A DNA stretch of 64,000 nucleotides from Sphingomonas sp. Root710 (GTDB taxonomy: Bacteria; Pseudomonadota; Alphaproteobacteria; Sphingomonadales; Sphingomonadaceae), in the NCBI RefSeq assembly GCF_001429065.1, contig NZ_LMIB01000001.1, positions 62,588-126,587 on the forward strand, in the 5' to 3' direction. Positions within the stretch are counted from its first letter, which is position 1. Each line of letters opens with the position of its first letter. The translations under genes and the position numbers were made by a program. Under the pieces are notes generated by a model. It was given only the letters and a program-made list of their open reading frames with translations. It was not told the DNA's origin and made no database searches. Of the stretch, positions 63,836 through 64,000 are shown piece by piece.

Positions 63836-64000
63836 GCCTGATCATCGACTGCCATGGCCACTACACAGTCCTGCCCAAAGGGCATGACGCCTGGCGGGAA
63901 GAGCAGAAGGCCGCGTACAAGGCGGGGACGACGCCTCCGCCCTATCCCGATATCAGCGACGACGAAATCCGCGAAACGATCGAGGCCAATCAGCTGCGCC
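63832..64000 (+). CDS. ligJ: 4-oxalomesaconate hydratase, N-terminal part (cut by window end)
   Basis: The first 56 residues of an amidohydrolase-2 family protein: LIIDCHGHYTVLPKGHDAWRE, with the HxH metal motif and KAGTTPPPYPDISDDEIRETIE, closely match LigJ. It hydrates oxalomesaconate between the ligI/ligU and ligK steps. The ATG overlaps the DUF1932 gene stop. The rest lies beyond the window. Confidence 0.8.
   Translation, partial: MSLIIDCHGHYTVLPKGHDAWREEQKAAYKAGTTPPPYPDISDDEIRETIEANQLR

Overview
The window looks like a catabolic region of a sphingomonad (Alphaproteobacteria, Sphingomonadales). Coding is GC-rich and dense. There are four TonB-dependent receptors with the DIVVTA-type TonB box, a protocatechuate 4,5-cleavage (lig) block, BenABD-type benzoate oxygenase genes, and many enoyl-CoA hydratases, SDRs and LysR/TetR/GntR regulators. 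Genus cannot be fixed from the sequence alone.

Layout. (1) 1-7.2 kb: acetyl-CoA synthetase, a TonB receptor, and a periplasmic set typical of PQQ-dehydrogenase loci (metallo-beta-lactamase-fold protein, SoxYZ-like carrier, CXXCW-type rhodanese-like protein, pseudoazurin). The quinoprotein itself is not in the window. (2) 7.3-20.8 kb: a catabolic run with two enoyl-CoA hydratases, a creatininase-fold hydrolase, a luciferase-like flavin monooxygenase, an acyl-CoA ligase, a RibBA-like protein with a degenerate GTP cyclohydrolase II half, a small ABM protein, a TonB receptor, AraC and Lrp regulators, an SDR and an MFS transporter. (3) 20.9-31.9 kb: a GntR/UTRA regulator divergent from a tightly coupled operon: LeuC-like hydratase, a LeuD-LeuB fusion, a GlcG/HbpS protein, two paralogous amidohydrolase-like proteins with a DUF59 protein between them, a membrane protein, a TonB receptor and a related membrane protein. 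Two matching 26-bp palindromes, before leuC and before the TonB gene, tie this into one candidate regulon. I do not recognise the pathway, and it is the best candidate for an undescribed system here. (4) 32.0-35.7 kb: benD-benB-benA-like genes facing a BenM-type LysR gene, with an exact ATAC-N7-GTAT site in the divergent region and no benC. (5) 35.7-41.5 kb: accessory island with an IS110 remnant cut by a complete IS256-family element, an acyltransferase, an XRE-type protein, a lipoate-ligase-like gene and a complete IS3-family element. (6) 41.6-58.9 kb: a second oxidative catabolic cluster (MFS, enoyl-CoA hydratase, KSTD-like flavoprotein, alpha/beta hydrolase, class III CoA-transferase, bicupin, GMC oxidoreductase with subunit-3-like partner, NadX-like dehydrogenase, aldehyde dehydrogenase, TonB receptor, TetR, Rieske oxygenase). 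Three copies of a 23-bp operator-like sequence link its two divergent ends to the distant Rieske gene. An orphan SIR2-family gene sits inside it. (7) 58.9-64 kb: ligI-, ligU- and ligK-like genes opposite a LysR-type gene with two DNA-binding domains, followed by a DUF1932-type dehydrogenase and the start of a ligJ-like hydratase that runs off the window.

How they fit: most blocks combine an outer-membrane receptor, sometimes an inner-membrane carrier, an oxygenase or ligase that starts the pathway, hydratase/dehydrogenase steps and a local regulator. Only the lig and ben blocks have substrates that can be named with reasonable confidence.
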